Shown: positions 17,899-26,368 of the stretch, in pieces
Numbering within the stretch: the first letter of the stretch is position 1
Layout: each line of letters starts with the position of its first letter
DNA from: Streptomyces humi
GTDB lineage: Bacteria > Actinomycetota > Actinomycetes > Streptomycetales > Streptomycetaceae
Reading direction: 5' to 3'
Assembly (NCBI RefSeq): GCF_001005085.2
Contig: NZ_LBMU02000068.1
Coordinates: forward strand, 1-54,706
DNA: 54,706 nucleotides
The notes under the pieces: generated by a model
The model's input: the letters and a program-made list of their open reading frames with translations, nothing else
Database searches by the model: none
Told to the model about the DNA's origin: nothing
Position numbers and translations under genes: made by a program

Positions 17899-19695
17899 GT
17901 GGTTCGCCTGAGACCCGTTCTCACCTTTCTCACGGCACTGCTGCTGGCCCTGCCCGGCATCACCGCGCTCTCGTCGGCCGCCCGTGCGGCCGACGCCGAC
18001 CTCGTCGTCAACGGCGGCTTCGAGTCCGGCCTGAGCGGCTGGAGCTGTACGGCGGCCACGACGGTCAACTCGCCCGTGCACAGCGGCGGCTCGGCGCTCC
18101 AGGCCACCCCGGCCGGCAGCGACTACGCCCAGTGCGCGCAGACGGTGACCGTGCAGCCCGGCGCGCAGTACACGCTGACCGGATACGCCCGCGGCTCCTA
18201 CGTCTACCTCGGCGCGAGCGGCACCGGCACCACCGACGTCTCCACCTGGACCCAGTCCGCCCCCGACTGGCAGAAGCTCACCACCACCTTCACCACCGGC
18301 GCCTCGACGACCAGGGTGACGGTCTACACCCATGGCTGGTACGGCACCGGCGCCTACTACGCCGACGACGTCTCACTGGTGGGCCCGGGAGGCGCCACGG
18401 GCCAGCCGCCCGCCGCGCCCACCGGCCTGAAGGCCGGCACGATCACCTCCTCCAGCGTGGCCCTGTCCTGGACCGCGGTCACCGGTGCCACCGGTTACGC
18501 GCTCTACCGGGACGGGACCAAGGTCCAGACGGTGACCGGGACTTCGGCCACCGTGACCGGGCTCTCCGCCGCGACGGCGTACAGCTTCCAGGTCACCGCC
18601 GTGAATGCCGCGGGGGAGTCCGCGAAGTCGGCCGCGGTGACCGCCACGACCACCACCGGCTCCTCCGGCGGTTCCACCGGCCTGCCCACCCACGCCCTGG
18701 TCGGCTACCTGCACGCCTCCTTCGCCAACGGCTCCGGTTACACCCGGCTCGCCGACGTCCCGGACAGCTGGGACGTCATCGACCTGTCCTTCGGTGAGCC
18801 GACCTCCACCACCTCCGGGGACATCCGCTTCAACCGCTGCCCGGTGACGGAGTGCCCGAACGTCGAGTCCGACGCCGACTTCAAGGCGGCCGTCAAGGCC
18901 AAGCAGGCGGCCGGCAAGAAGGTGCTGATCTCCATCGGCGGCGCCAACGGCCAGGTGCAGCTGACCACCACCGCCGCCCGCGACACCTTCGTCTCCTCGG
19001 TCTCGAACATCATCGACACCTACGGACTGGACGGCCTGGACATCGACTTCGAGGGCCACTCGCTCTCCCTGGACGCGAGCGACACCGACTTCAGGAACCC
19101 GACCACCCCGGTGATCGTGAACCTGATCTCGGCCCTGAAGACCCTGAAGGCGAAGTACGGCTCGAAGTTCGTGCTGTCCATGGCACCGGAGACCTTCTTC
19201 GTGCAGATGGGCTACCAGTACTACGGCACCGGCAAGTGGGGCGGCCAGGACCCGCGCTGCGGGGCGTACCTGCCGGTCATCCACGCCCTGCGTGACGACC
19301 TGACGCTCCTGCACGTCCAGGACTACAACTCGGGCCCGATCATGGGGCTCGACAACCAGTACCACTCCATGGGCGGCGCCGACTTCCACATCGCCATGAC
19401 CGACATGCTGCTGACCGGCTTCCCGGTGGCGGGCGACGCGAACAACGTCTTCCCGCCGCTGCGCCCGGACCAGATCGCGATCGGCATGCCGGCCTCGGTC
19501 AACGCGGGCAACGGCTACGTGGCCCCGGCCGAGGTCACCAAGGCCCTGGACTGCCTGACGAAGAAGGCGAACTGCGGCTCGTACGCCACCCACGGCACCT
19601 GGCCCGCGCTGCGCGGCCTGATGACCTGGTCGGTCAACTGGGACCGCTACTCGAACTGGGAGTTCCAGAAGAACTTCGACGCCTACTTCGGCTGA
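17899..19695 (+). CDS. Secreted GH18 chitinase with CBM and fibronectin III domains
   Basis: This 598-residue extracellular enzyme hydrolyses chitin. In order it has a signal peptide (about 1-30, ending ARAADA), a carbohydrate-binding jelly-roll (about 33-170, NGGFESGLSGWSCTAATT), one fibronectin type III domain (about 180-265) and a GH18 catalytic barrel (about 275-598). The catalytic DxxDxDxE is present as DGLDIDFE, preceded by the SIGG strand motif. The GTG at 17899 follows CGGAGG; upstream codons are Pro-rich and not signal-like. The GH18 domain resembles the bacterial subfamily of S. lividans ChiA/ChiC. A DasR-type site lies in the promoter. The last 62 bases overlap the convergent PAP2 gene. 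Confidence 0.93.
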   Translation: MVRLRPVLTFLTALLLALPGITALSSAARAADADLVVNGGFESGLSGWSCTAATTVNSPVHSGGSALQATPAGSDYAQCAQTVTVQPGAQYTLTGYARGSYVYLGASGTGTTDVSTWTQSAPDWQKLTTTFTTGASTTRVTVYTHGWYGTGAYYADDVSLVGPGGATGQPPAAPTGLKAGTITSSSVALSWTAVTGATGYALYRDGTKVQTVTGTSATVTGLSAATAYSFQVTAVNAAGESAKSAAVTATTTTGSSGGSTGLPTHALVGYLHASFANGSGYTRLADVPDSWDVIDLSFGEPTSTTSGDIRFNRCPVTECPNVESDADFKAAVKAKQAAGKKVLISIGGANGQVQLTTTAARDTFVSSVSNIIDTYGLDGLDIDFEGHSLSLDASDTDFRNPTTPVIVNLISALKTLKAKYGSKFVLSMAPETFFVQMGYQYYGTGKWGGQDPRCGAYLPVIHALRDDLTLLHVQDYNSGPIMGLDNQYHSMGGADFHIAMTDMLLTGFPVAGDANNVFPPLRPDQIAIGMPASVNAGNGYVAPAEVTKALDCLTKKANCGSYATHGTWPALRGLMTWSVNWDRYSNWEFQKNFDAYFG

Positions 19696-20512
19696 GCAGC
19701 AGCGCCAGGGCGGTCAGCATGACCGTGCCCAGGCACCAGGCCGCCACCACGTCCAGCGGCCAGTGCCAGCCGCGGCGGACCAGGCCGTAGGAGACGCCGA
19801 GGACCAGGGCCGCGCAGCTTGCGACGGCCAGCCGGCGGGCCCTCGCGGAGGCCAGCCAGGGGAGGAGGACCAGGGTCGCGGAGCCGTACGCGATCGCCGC
19901 AGTCGTCGTGTGACCCGAGGGGAAGTAGCCGACCGCCGGGGGCACCACCGGTGTCCCCGGCCGGGCGGTCCACTCCTTGAGGGGGACGACGACCGCGGGG
20001 ACCAGGGCCATCAGGACGGCGGCCGCGGTCGGCGGCAGCCACCAGCGGTCTGTACCGGTGGCACGGCCGCGCCGGGCGACGTGGGCGAGGACGACCACCA
20101 GGACCGGGACCGCGACCTGGACGTTCCCGAGGTCGGAGAGAAGTTCGGAGAACCGGTCCGGGTGGACGAGGGCGCCGCTCAGGCGGCTGTCCAGGCGCAG
20201 CAGGGGGCCGTGGGCCACGACCTGCCAGGTGATCAGCGCGAACAGGACGGCCGGCAGGGCCACGAGTCCCGCGAGGAGAAGGAGGAGGAAGGAGGTCGGC
20301 CGCCCCGGAACAGGGGGGGTGGTTCCGAGGCGGCCGTCCGGATCGGAACGCCGCACGCCCCGGGGGGTTTGGGGCGGGCGACCGTCCGATCGGTGAGGAG
20401 ATCCGGAGCCGGAGGCGCCGGTTGTGTGCGCGAGGGCACGACCAGGTCGAAGCTGGGGAGGCCCCGGCCTGAGATCGCCCACAGTCCCCTGTGGGCGGGG
20501 TGTATCTCTCAT
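19634..20512 (-). CDS. PAP2-family membrane phosphatase
   Basis: This protein of up to 292 residues is a type 2 phosphatidic acid phosphatase. The three signature parts are KEWTARPG, the central FPSGHTTTA, and SYGLVRRGWHWPLDV, giving the catalytic His residues and Asp. Several transmembrane helices flank them, so the active site probably faces outside and acts on lipid phosphates such as undecaprenyl pyrophosphate or phosphatidate. The first 70 residues are Pro/Arg-rich and unlike the family, so the true start may lie further in, shortly before the first helix (SFLLLLLAGLVALPAVLF). The C-terminal 20 codons lie antisense to the end of the chitinase gene. Confidence 0.8.
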   Translation of the reverse strand: MRDTPRPQGTVGDLRPGPPQLRPGRALAHTTGASGSGSPHRSDGRPPQTPRGVRRSDPDGRLGTTPPVPGRPTSFLLLLLAGLVALPAVLFALITWQVVAHGPLLRLDSRLSGALVHPDRFSELLSDLGNVQVAVPVLVVVLAHVARRGRATGTDRWWLPPTAAAVLMALVPAVVVPLKEWTARPGTPVVPPAVGYFPSGHTTTAAIAYGSATLVLLPWLASARARRLAVASCAALVLGVSYGLVRRGWHWPLDVVAAWCLGTVMLTALALLLSRSRRRSSSGTPSSSSGPS

Positions 20513-20609
20513 CTGGGTAGAACCTACGGCAGGGGGCGGTGCGGCGACAGGCAGAATCGGGTCCCGTCATCCACCTCGCACACGTTCTTCACACGGCCTG
20601 ACGGCCGCC

Positions 20610-20679
20610 GCCCCAGCCTCCCGCATCACACCAGGTGGGAGGGCTGGGGCCGGTGCGGCACAAGGGTTCGAGACCCTTG
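20610..20679 (-). terminator. Two hairpins downstream of gabT
   Basis: Reading away from gabT, the first hairpin pairs CAAGGGT (20661-20667) with ACCCTTG (20673-20679) around 5 bases. The second pairs 20610-20622 with 20637-20650 (GCCCCAGCCTCCC and its complement with one bulged G). They begin 26 bp after the gabT stop and have no U-tract, common for Streptomyces terminators. Confidence 0.55.
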
Positions 20680-20704
20680 GCGCCGACTGGGTGCACCCTG
20701 TGGC

Positions 20705-22039
20705 TCAGATCCGCGCGAAGGCCTGCTCGATGATGTCGAGGCCCTCGTTGAGCAGGTCCTCGCCGATCACCAGCGGGGGCAGGAAACGCAGCACGTTGCC
20801 GTAGGTGCCACAGGTCAGGACCAGCAGGCCCTCCTGGTGGCAGGCCTTGGCGAGGGCGGCGGTCGCCTCCGGGTTCGGCTCCTTGGTGGCACGGTCCTTG
20901 ACCAGCTCGATGGCGATCATCGCGCCCCGGCCGCGCACGTCACCGATGACGTCGAACTTCTCGGCCATGGCGGTCAGGCGCGGCTTCATGATCGCCTCGA
21001 TGGCCTTCGCCCTGCCGTTGAGGTCGAGCTCCTTCATCGTCTCGATGGCGCCGAGCGCACCGGCGCAGGCGACCGGGTTGCCGCCGTAGGTGCCGCCGAG
21101 GCCGCCCGCGTGGGCGGCGTCCATGATCTCGGCGCGGCCGGTGACGGCGGCCAGCGGCAGACCGCCCGCGATGCCCTTGGCGGTGGTGATCAGGTCGGGG
21201 ACGATGCCCTCGTCCTCGCACGCGAACCACTGACCCGTACGGCAGAACCCGGACTGGATCTCGTCCGCGACGAAGACGATCCCGTTGTCCTTCGCGAACT
21301 GGCTGATCGCCGGCAGGAAGCCCTTCGCGGGCTCGATGAAGCCGCCCTCGCCGAGCACCGGCTCGATGATGATCGCGGCCACGTTGTCCGCGCCGATCTG
21401 CTTGCTGATCTGGTCGACGGCCTGCTTGGCGGCCTCCGGACCGGCGTTCTCCGGGCCGGTCGGCCAGCGGTAGCCGTACGCCACCGGAACCCGGTACACC
21501 TCGGGCGCGAACGGGCCGAAGCCGTTCTTGTACGGCATGTTCTTCGACGTCAGCGCCATGGTGAGGTTGGTGCGGCCGTGGTAACCGTGGTCGAAGACGA
21601 CCACGGCCTGCCGCTTGGTGTACACACGCGCGATCTTGACGGCGTTCTCGACGGCCTCGGCGCCGGAGTTGAACAGGGCGCTCTTCTTCGCGTGGTCGCC
21701 GGGGGTCAGCTCGGCGAGCGCCTCGGCCACCTCGACGTACCCCTCGTACGGCGTGACCATGAAACAGGTGTGGGTGAAGTCGGCCAGCTGGGCGCTCGCC
21801 CGGCGTACGACGGCCTCGGCGGAGGCGCCCACGCTGGTCACCGCGATACCGGAACCGAAGTCGATCAGGCGGTTGCCGTCGACGTCCTCGATGATGCCGC
21901 CGCCCGCGCGCGCGGTGAACACCGGCAGCACGGAACCGACGCCCTGCGCGACCGCGGCGAGGCGGCGGGTCTGCAACTCCTGCGACTTGGGGCCGGGGAT
22001 GGCGGTGACGACGCGGCGCTCCTGCGGAAGTGCGGTCAT
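20705..22039 (-). CDS. gabT: 4-aminobutyrate aminotransferase
   Basis: This 444-residue PLP enzyme is a class III aminotransferase that moves the amino group of GABA to 2-oxoglutarate, giving succinic semialdehyde. Motifs are NSGAEAVENAVKIAR, the FDHGYHGRTNLTMALT substrate loop, IIEPVLGEGGF, VADEIQSGFCRTG with the PLP-contacting Asp, and the Schiff-base Lys in LITTAKGIAGGLP. The ATG at 22039 follows GGGAGCC. Nearby aldehyde dehydrogenases (GABA made upstream at 9.9 kb, succinic semialdehyde used at 26.4 kb) and a PucR regulator fit polyamine and GABA catabolism. It is divergent from the VirD4-like ATPase gene across about 310 bp. Confidence 0.94.
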   Translation of the reverse strand: MTALPQERRVVTAIPGPKSQELQTRRLAAVAQGVGSVLPVFTARAGGGIIEDVDGNRLIDFGSGIAVTSVGASAEAVVRRASAQLADFTHTCFMVTPYEGYVEVAEALAELTPGDHAKKSALFNSGAEAVENAVKIARVYTKRQAVVVFDHGYHGRTNLTMALTSKNMPYKNGFGPFAPEVYRVPVAYGYRWPTGPENAGPEAAKQAVDQISKQIGADNVAAIIIEPVLGEGGFIEPAKGFLPAISQFAKDNGIVFVADEIQSGFCRTGQWFACEDEGIVPDLITTAKGIAGGLPLAAVTGRAEIMDAAHAGGLGGTYGGNPVACAGALGAIETMKELDLNGRAKAIEAIMKPRLTAMAEKFDVIGDVRGRGAMIAIELVKDRATKEPNPEATAALAKACHQEGLLVLTCGTYGNVLRFLPPLVIGEDLLNEGLDIIEQAFARI

Positions 22040-22351
22040 GAGGGCTCCCTGATGAATCGTGCGAACCGGTGCGTTCCGGGCTGCGAACCGAGTGTTCCCC
22101 CCGGTGACTCCGGTGGTGCGTTTTCGGACGCTTTCCTTCTTTCTTCGCAGGCTAGGGCCGGGTGTGGAGGGTGGGCATGCTCCATGTGGGCGTTGTCGGC
22201 GGGTGACGTTGTCCGCGATGGACATAGTGAAGGGGTGGGGGCGGAGCCCGGCCGGGGGGCTCCTCGGCCGCGTAAGCGGTGAACGCCCTTGGTGGGAGCG
22301 TTAGATTGGCCGCTGACGGTGGACGGAACGGCTGGTCAGGGAGCGAGAGCG
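22040..22351. other. Divergent gap between gabT and the VirD4-like gene
   Basis: This 312-bp stretch holds both promoters. No convincing -35/-10 pair or perfect palindrome was found. AGGGAG at 22338-22343 is the ribosome binding site of the plus-strand gene. No small gene could be supported. Confidence 0.5.
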
Positions 22352-24532
22352 ATGGACAGCGACGGGACGCGGGACGCCCGGGGCACGCATGCCAATCCTG
22401 TGCCGCGTCCGGCGGGGCCGCAGGACGCGGGCGCGGTGCCGGCCGAGGCGTCCGTGGCGCCGGCCGGTGCCGCCGCGGTGCCGCCGCGGCCGACGGCGCC
22501 GCCGACGGTGCCCCCGCCGCCGGACGGCTCGGCCTTCCTCGGCTGGCTCCGCACCCCCCGCCCGGAGGCGGCACCGGGGGTGTGGCGGTTCGGGTACCGG
22601 GCGCGCCCCACGGAGGAGCCCGAGGCGATCCCGGCACGGCAGCTGCTGAGCGGCGCGCTGATCGCCTTCCTGGTCGGCTGGCTGGTCTGGTCGCTGCTGT
22701 GGAACGGCTACCTGGGCGGCTGGTGGGTGGTGCCGCTCGAACTGTTCACCCCGGACTCCTGGCGGCACAGCGACGACCGCGTCGGCAACGCGTTCCTCTG
22801 GTACGGCTACTACACGCTGATCGCGCTCGCGATCATGTTCGTCGTCGGCCGGCTGGGCCGCTGGGGCGAGGTCTGGCGCCGCTACGGCCCGCCCGCCTGG
22901 AACCCGGCCACTCCGGCCGCCGAGCGGCCGCCCGCCCCCGAGCAGGACCCCGCCGAGTTCGTGTACCTCCGTCAGGCAGGTGCCCACGAGGCTGCTGAGC
23001 GGCTGGCCGGGGAGGCTCGGGGCGGGCTGATGCGGGACGTGGACCATGCCCGGATCGCCCGCGCCTGGCAGGGCGTGCAGAGCGGCCGGCACGGCATGGC
23101 CGCCTTCTCCGCCGCCGTCGTCAAGGACGGCGCCGCCGCCTGCGCACACCCCTCCGGCGAACGCGACCTGCCCGCCCGGCACGCCCGGCACGACCTGGTC
23201 ACCGGCCAGGTCCGGCTCGGCACCACGGCCGACGACCCCCGCAACCCGTACCACTACCGGGGCACCGGCCTCGCCCTCGGCCCCGAACTGCTCGGCACCT
23301 CGCTGCTCGCCGTCGGCCCGGCCGGCTCCGGCAAGACCGGCTCCCTGGTCCGCCCGCTCGCCGAGTCGCTGTGCCTGCACGCGCTCGCCGGGCGTGCCTC
23401 TGTGGTCGTCGTCGGCGCGGCCGGCGCCGGACTCGGACCGGCCGACTCCTACGACGTCGTCGTCCGCATCGCCCATCCCGACTCCGTCTACGACCTCGAC
23501 CTGTACGGCGGCACCACCGACCCCGACGAGGCCGCCGCCATACTCGCCGAGGCCCTCGTCGGCGACCTCGCCGACCCGCATCCCGGCAGCGACAGCCGCC
23601 GCTCCACCACCGTCCTCGCCCAGCTGCTCGGCCCCTTCAGGGCGGTGCACGGCCGCTTTCCCTCCGTACCCGAGCTCCGCCAGCTCCTCGACGGCGCCGC
23701 CGGCCCGCTGGCCGCGCTCCGCAAGGGCCTCAGCGTCACAGGACACGAGTCGCTGCTGCGCGAACTCGACGCGCGGGAACGGCAGATGGGCCACCCGGGC
23801 GACGTCGGCGCGGTCCTCGCCGACCGCATCGCGCTGCTCGACCGCCCCGCCTTCGCCGGCTTCTTCGACACCTCCGGCCAGACCCGCCCGTTCTCCCTCA
23901 AGGCCCTCGACCACCCGGTCCGGGTCCGCATCGACCTGCCCGAACGCGGCCACGCCGACGCCTCCCGGATCCTGGCCCGCCTGGTGCTCGCCCAGTTCAC
24001 GGCGAGCGTGACGGTACGGGACGACCGCTCGCTCTTCGCCTGCCTGCTCCTGGACGACGCGACGGGCGTGGTCACCCCCGAGGCGGTGCGCGCCGTCCAG
24101 CGGCTGCGTTCGACGAACGCCGGCGTCGCGCTGACCCTCCGCACCCTCGACGACGTGCCCCGGCCGCTGCGCGGTCCGCTGCTCGGCGCCACCGGCTGCC
24201 GGATGGCCTTCGCCGGCCTCACCCCCTGGGACGGGCAGGACTTCGCCGAGGTCTGGGGCAAGGAGTGGACCGAGACCCGGGACGTCACCGACCGCCAGAT
24301 CATCGCGGAGACCCCCGCGGGCAAGGCGCTGCACGTGGTGCGCCGGGTGATCACCGGAAAGGCGCCCACGGCACGGGCGGTCACCGTCCGGCAGGTGGAG
24401 CGGGAGCGCTGGTCCGCCTCCGAACTGGCGCACGGGGTGCCCGCCGGCCACGCGGTCCTCTCCCTGACGACCGTCAAGGGCGAACACGCGCCGCCCCTGC
24501 TGGTGGACCTGAGGAGCGGCGGCCGGGGGTGA
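22352..24532 (+). CDS. VirD4/TraG-like membrane ATPase
   Basis: This 726-residue protein has a Pro/Ala-rich N-terminus. Two transmembrane helices follow (about 100-120, LLSGALIAFLVGWLVWSLL, and 150-170, YYTLIALAIMFVVG), then a large cytoplasmic P-loop ATPase domain. Walker A is GPAGSGKTGS (about 324-333); a Walker B-like LFACLLLDDAT follows late. The layout resembles type IV coupling proteins (VirD4/TraG) and related chromosomal ATPases conserved in Streptomyces. No relaxase, nuclease or other transfer gene is nearby, so conjugation is not supported and the role is unknown. The ATG at 22352 is set by AGGGAG 8 bases before it. The next gene follows after 127 bp. Confidence 0.75.
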   Translation: MDSDGTRDARGTHANPVPRPAGPQDAGAVPAEASVAPAGAAAVPPRPTAPPTVPPPPDGSAFLGWLRTPRPEAAPGVWRFGYRARPTEEPEAIPARQLLSGALIAFLVGWLVWSLLWNGYLGGWWVVPLELFTPDSWRHSDDRVGNAFLWYGYYTLIALAIMFVVGRLGRWGEVWRRYGPPAWNPATPAAERPPAPEQDPAEFVYLRQAGAHEAAERLAGEARGGLMRDVDHARIARAWQGVQSGRHGMAAFSAAVVKDGAAACAHPSGERDLPARHARHDLVTGQVRLGTTADDPRNPYHYRGTGLALGPELLGTSLLAVGPAGSGKTGSLVRPLAESLCLHALAGRASVVVVGAAGAGLGPADSYDVVVRIAHPDSVYDLDLYGGTTDPDEAAAILAEALVGDLADPHPGSDSRRSTTVLAQLLGPFRAVHGRFPSVPELRQLLDGAAGPLAALRKGLSVTGHESLLRELDARERQMGHPGDVGAVLADRIALLDRPAFAGFFDTSGQTRPFSLKALDHPVRVRIDLPERGHADASRILARLVLAQFTASVTVRDDRSLFACLLLDDATGVVTPEAVRAVQRLRSTNAGVALTLRTLDDVPRPLRGPLLGATGCRMAFAGLTPWDGQDFAEVWGKEWTETRDVTDRQIIAETPAGKALHVVRRVITGKAPTARAVTVRQVERERWSASELAHGVPAGHAVLSLTTVKGEHAPPLLVDLRSGGRG

Positions 24533-24540
24533 ACACGGAC

Positions 24541-24597
24541 GTACGGGTGACCGTACAGTGAGGCAGAATCGACAGTGGCCGTTCATACGAGACGGCC
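24541..24597. promoter_or_regulatory. Two small inverted repeats before the PucR gene
   Basis: GTACGG-GTGA-CCGTAC (24541-24556) starts 8 bp after the upstream stop codon. GGCCGT (24577-24582) and ACGGCC (24592-24597) form a second repeat. They may be a weak terminator plus an operator of the downstream regulator; neither role can be decided by eye. Confidence 0.4.
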
Positions 24598-24659
24598 AAA
24601 GCTCCCTGCCGCTGTGCAGGCCGCCTCCGTCCACGACGAAGAGAAGATCTGACGGCCTC

Positions 24660-26231
24660 ATGCCACCGACGCTCGCCTCGCTCGTCCATCACTCCGCGCT
24701 CAAACTGACCGTGCGCGCGGGCGAGGACCGCCTCGACGCGCCCGTGCGCTGGGCGCATGTCAGCGAACTCGCCGACCCGGTGCCGTACATGGAGGGCGGG
24801 GAACTGCTCCTGATCACCGCGCTCAAGCTGGACGCGGAGGATCCGCAGGCGATGCGGCGGTATGTGAAACGCCTGGTGGGAGCGGGCGTGGTGGGTCTCG
24901 GCTTCGCGGTCGGGGTCAATTACGACGAGATCCCCGAGGCCCTGGTCGACGCGGCACGGCAGGAGGGGCTGCCCCTCCTGGAGGTACCGCGCCGCACCCC
25001 CTTCCTCGCCATCAGCAAGGCGGTCTCGGCGGCGATCGCGGCCGACCAGTACCGGGCGGTGACCGCGGGCTTCGCCGCCCAGCGCGAGCTGACCAGGCAG
25101 GCCCTGAACGCCGGCCCCGAGGGTCTGCTGGCCGCGCTCGCGGCGCAGGTGGACGGCTGGGCGGCGCTCTACGACGCGTCGGGCGCCGTGGTGGCGACGG
25201 CACCGGAGTGGGCGGGGCGCAGGGCGGCCCGCCTGACCCCGGAGGTGGAACGGCTCAGGGAACGCCCGGCCCCGGCGTCCTCCGTGGTGGGCGGCCCCGA
25301 CAACGAGGACCGGGTCGAACTGCACTCCCTCGGCACCGGCCGCCGCCCACGGGCGGCCCTGGCGGTCGGTACGGCCGCGGCGCCGGGTACGGCCGAGCGC
25401 TATGCCGTCCACTCCGCGATCGCCCTGCTCACCCTCACGACGGAACGCTCCCGTTCGCTGCACGCGGCCGAGCAGCGGGTCGGGGCGGCGGTGCTGCGGA
25501 TGCTGCTCGCCGGGCAGCCGGACCACGCCCGGGCCGTCGCCGGGGACCTCTACGGAGGACTGCTCGACGCACCCTTCCGGATGATCGTCGCGGACGCCGG
25601 CGGTGAACTGCTGGCCGGCCTCACCGAGGCGGTCGAGTCGGCCGCGGCCCGCTCCGGGGAGGCGGTGCTGGTGGTGCCCGAGGGCGAGGGGCGGCTGGTG
25701 GTGCTGGCCGCGCACGGGGGCGCGGCGGTCACGGCGTGCGGGGAGTACGCGGCGGCCCGCGAGGCGGCGCGGACGGCGACGACGGAACAGGCGGGCGGGG
25801 ACGACGACGAGATGGTGGTGGGCCTCTCCGCGCCCGCCGGCCCGACCGGCGCGGCGGCCGCCTACAAGCAGGCCGAGCAGGCGCTGTCCGTGGCCCGGCG
25901 CCGGGGCCGCGTGCTGGTCGAGCACGAGCAGCTGGCGTCGGGGTCGGTGCTGCCGCTGCTCGCCGACGACGCGGTGAAGGCGTTCGCCGACGGTCTGCTG
26001 CGGGCGCTGCACGAGCACGACGCGACGGGCCGGGGCGACCTGGTCGCCTCCCTGCGTGCCTGGCTCTCCCGGCACGGCCAGTGGGACGCGGCCGCCGCCG
26101 ACCTGGGCGTGCACCGCCACACGCTGCGCTACCGGATGCGCAGGGTGGAGGAGATCCTGGGCCGCTCCCTGGACGACCCGGACGTACGGATGGAGCTCTG
26201 GCTGGCCCTGAAGGCGACCTCGGCGGACTGA
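24660..26231 (+). CDS. PucR-family transcriptional regulator
   Basis: This 523-residue regulator has the PucR architecture. An N-terminal purine-catabolism-type ligand domain spans about 1-125 (ELADPVPYMEGGELLLITAL). A middle GGDEF-like region follows. The C-terminal helix-turn-helix (about 460-520) reads AAADLGVHRHTLRYRMRRVE and EILGRSLDDPDVRMELW. PucR proteins commonly control amine, amino-acid or purine catabolism next to their own gene. Here it lies between gabT and a semialdehyde dehydrogenase, so control of GABA use is the likeliest role (inference). The ATG at 24660 has no strong ribosome site, only a GAAGAGAAG stretch further upstream. It ends 138 bp before the dehydrogenase gene on the same strand. 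Confidence 0.9.
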   Translation: MPPTLASLVHHSALKLTVRAGEDRLDAPVRWAHVSELADPVPYMEGGELLLITALKLDAEDPQAMRRYVKRLVGAGVVGLGFAVGVNYDEIPEALVDAARQEGLPLLEVPRRTPFLAISKAVSAAIAADQYRAVTAGFAAQRELTRQALNAGPEGLLAALAAQVDGWAALYDASGAVVATAPEWAGRRAARLTPEVERLRERPAPASSVVGGPDNEDRVELHSLGTGRRPRAALAVGTAAAPGTAERYAVHSAIALLTLTTERSRSLHAAEQRVGAAVLRMLLAGQPDHARAVAGDLYGGLLDAPFRMIVADAGGELLAGLTEAVESAAARSGEAVLVVPEGEGRLVVLAAHGGAAVTACGEYAAAREAARTATTEQAGGDDDEMVVGLSAPAGPTGAAAAYKQAEQALSVARRRGRVLVEHEQLASGSVLPLLADDAVKAFADGLLRALHEHDATGRGDLVASLRAWLSRHGQWDAAAADLGVHRHTLRYRMRRVEEILGRSLDDPDVRMELWLALKATSAD

Positions 26232-26368
26232 CTCCCGAGGCGCCCCTGCCAAAGCGGCGCAACCCCGCCCTCCACCACTACGCTCCGGACAAACGCGCCC
26301 GGGCCCGCGCCGACCTACCGTGGACGCGAACGCACATACCTCCAACGCGGAAGGGCCGGGGCCCGCAC

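Noticed and set aside
20655..20685. tRNA gene suggested by GGGTTCGAGACCC
   Set aside because: Only a T-arm-like hairpin is present; no acceptor, D or anticodon arms can be folded around it. It fits a terminator hairpin behind gabT.
22352..24532. Conjugation module
   Set aside because: Only a coupling-protein-like ATPase is present; no relaxase, TraB/FtsK-type transfer gene, spd genes or att site around it.
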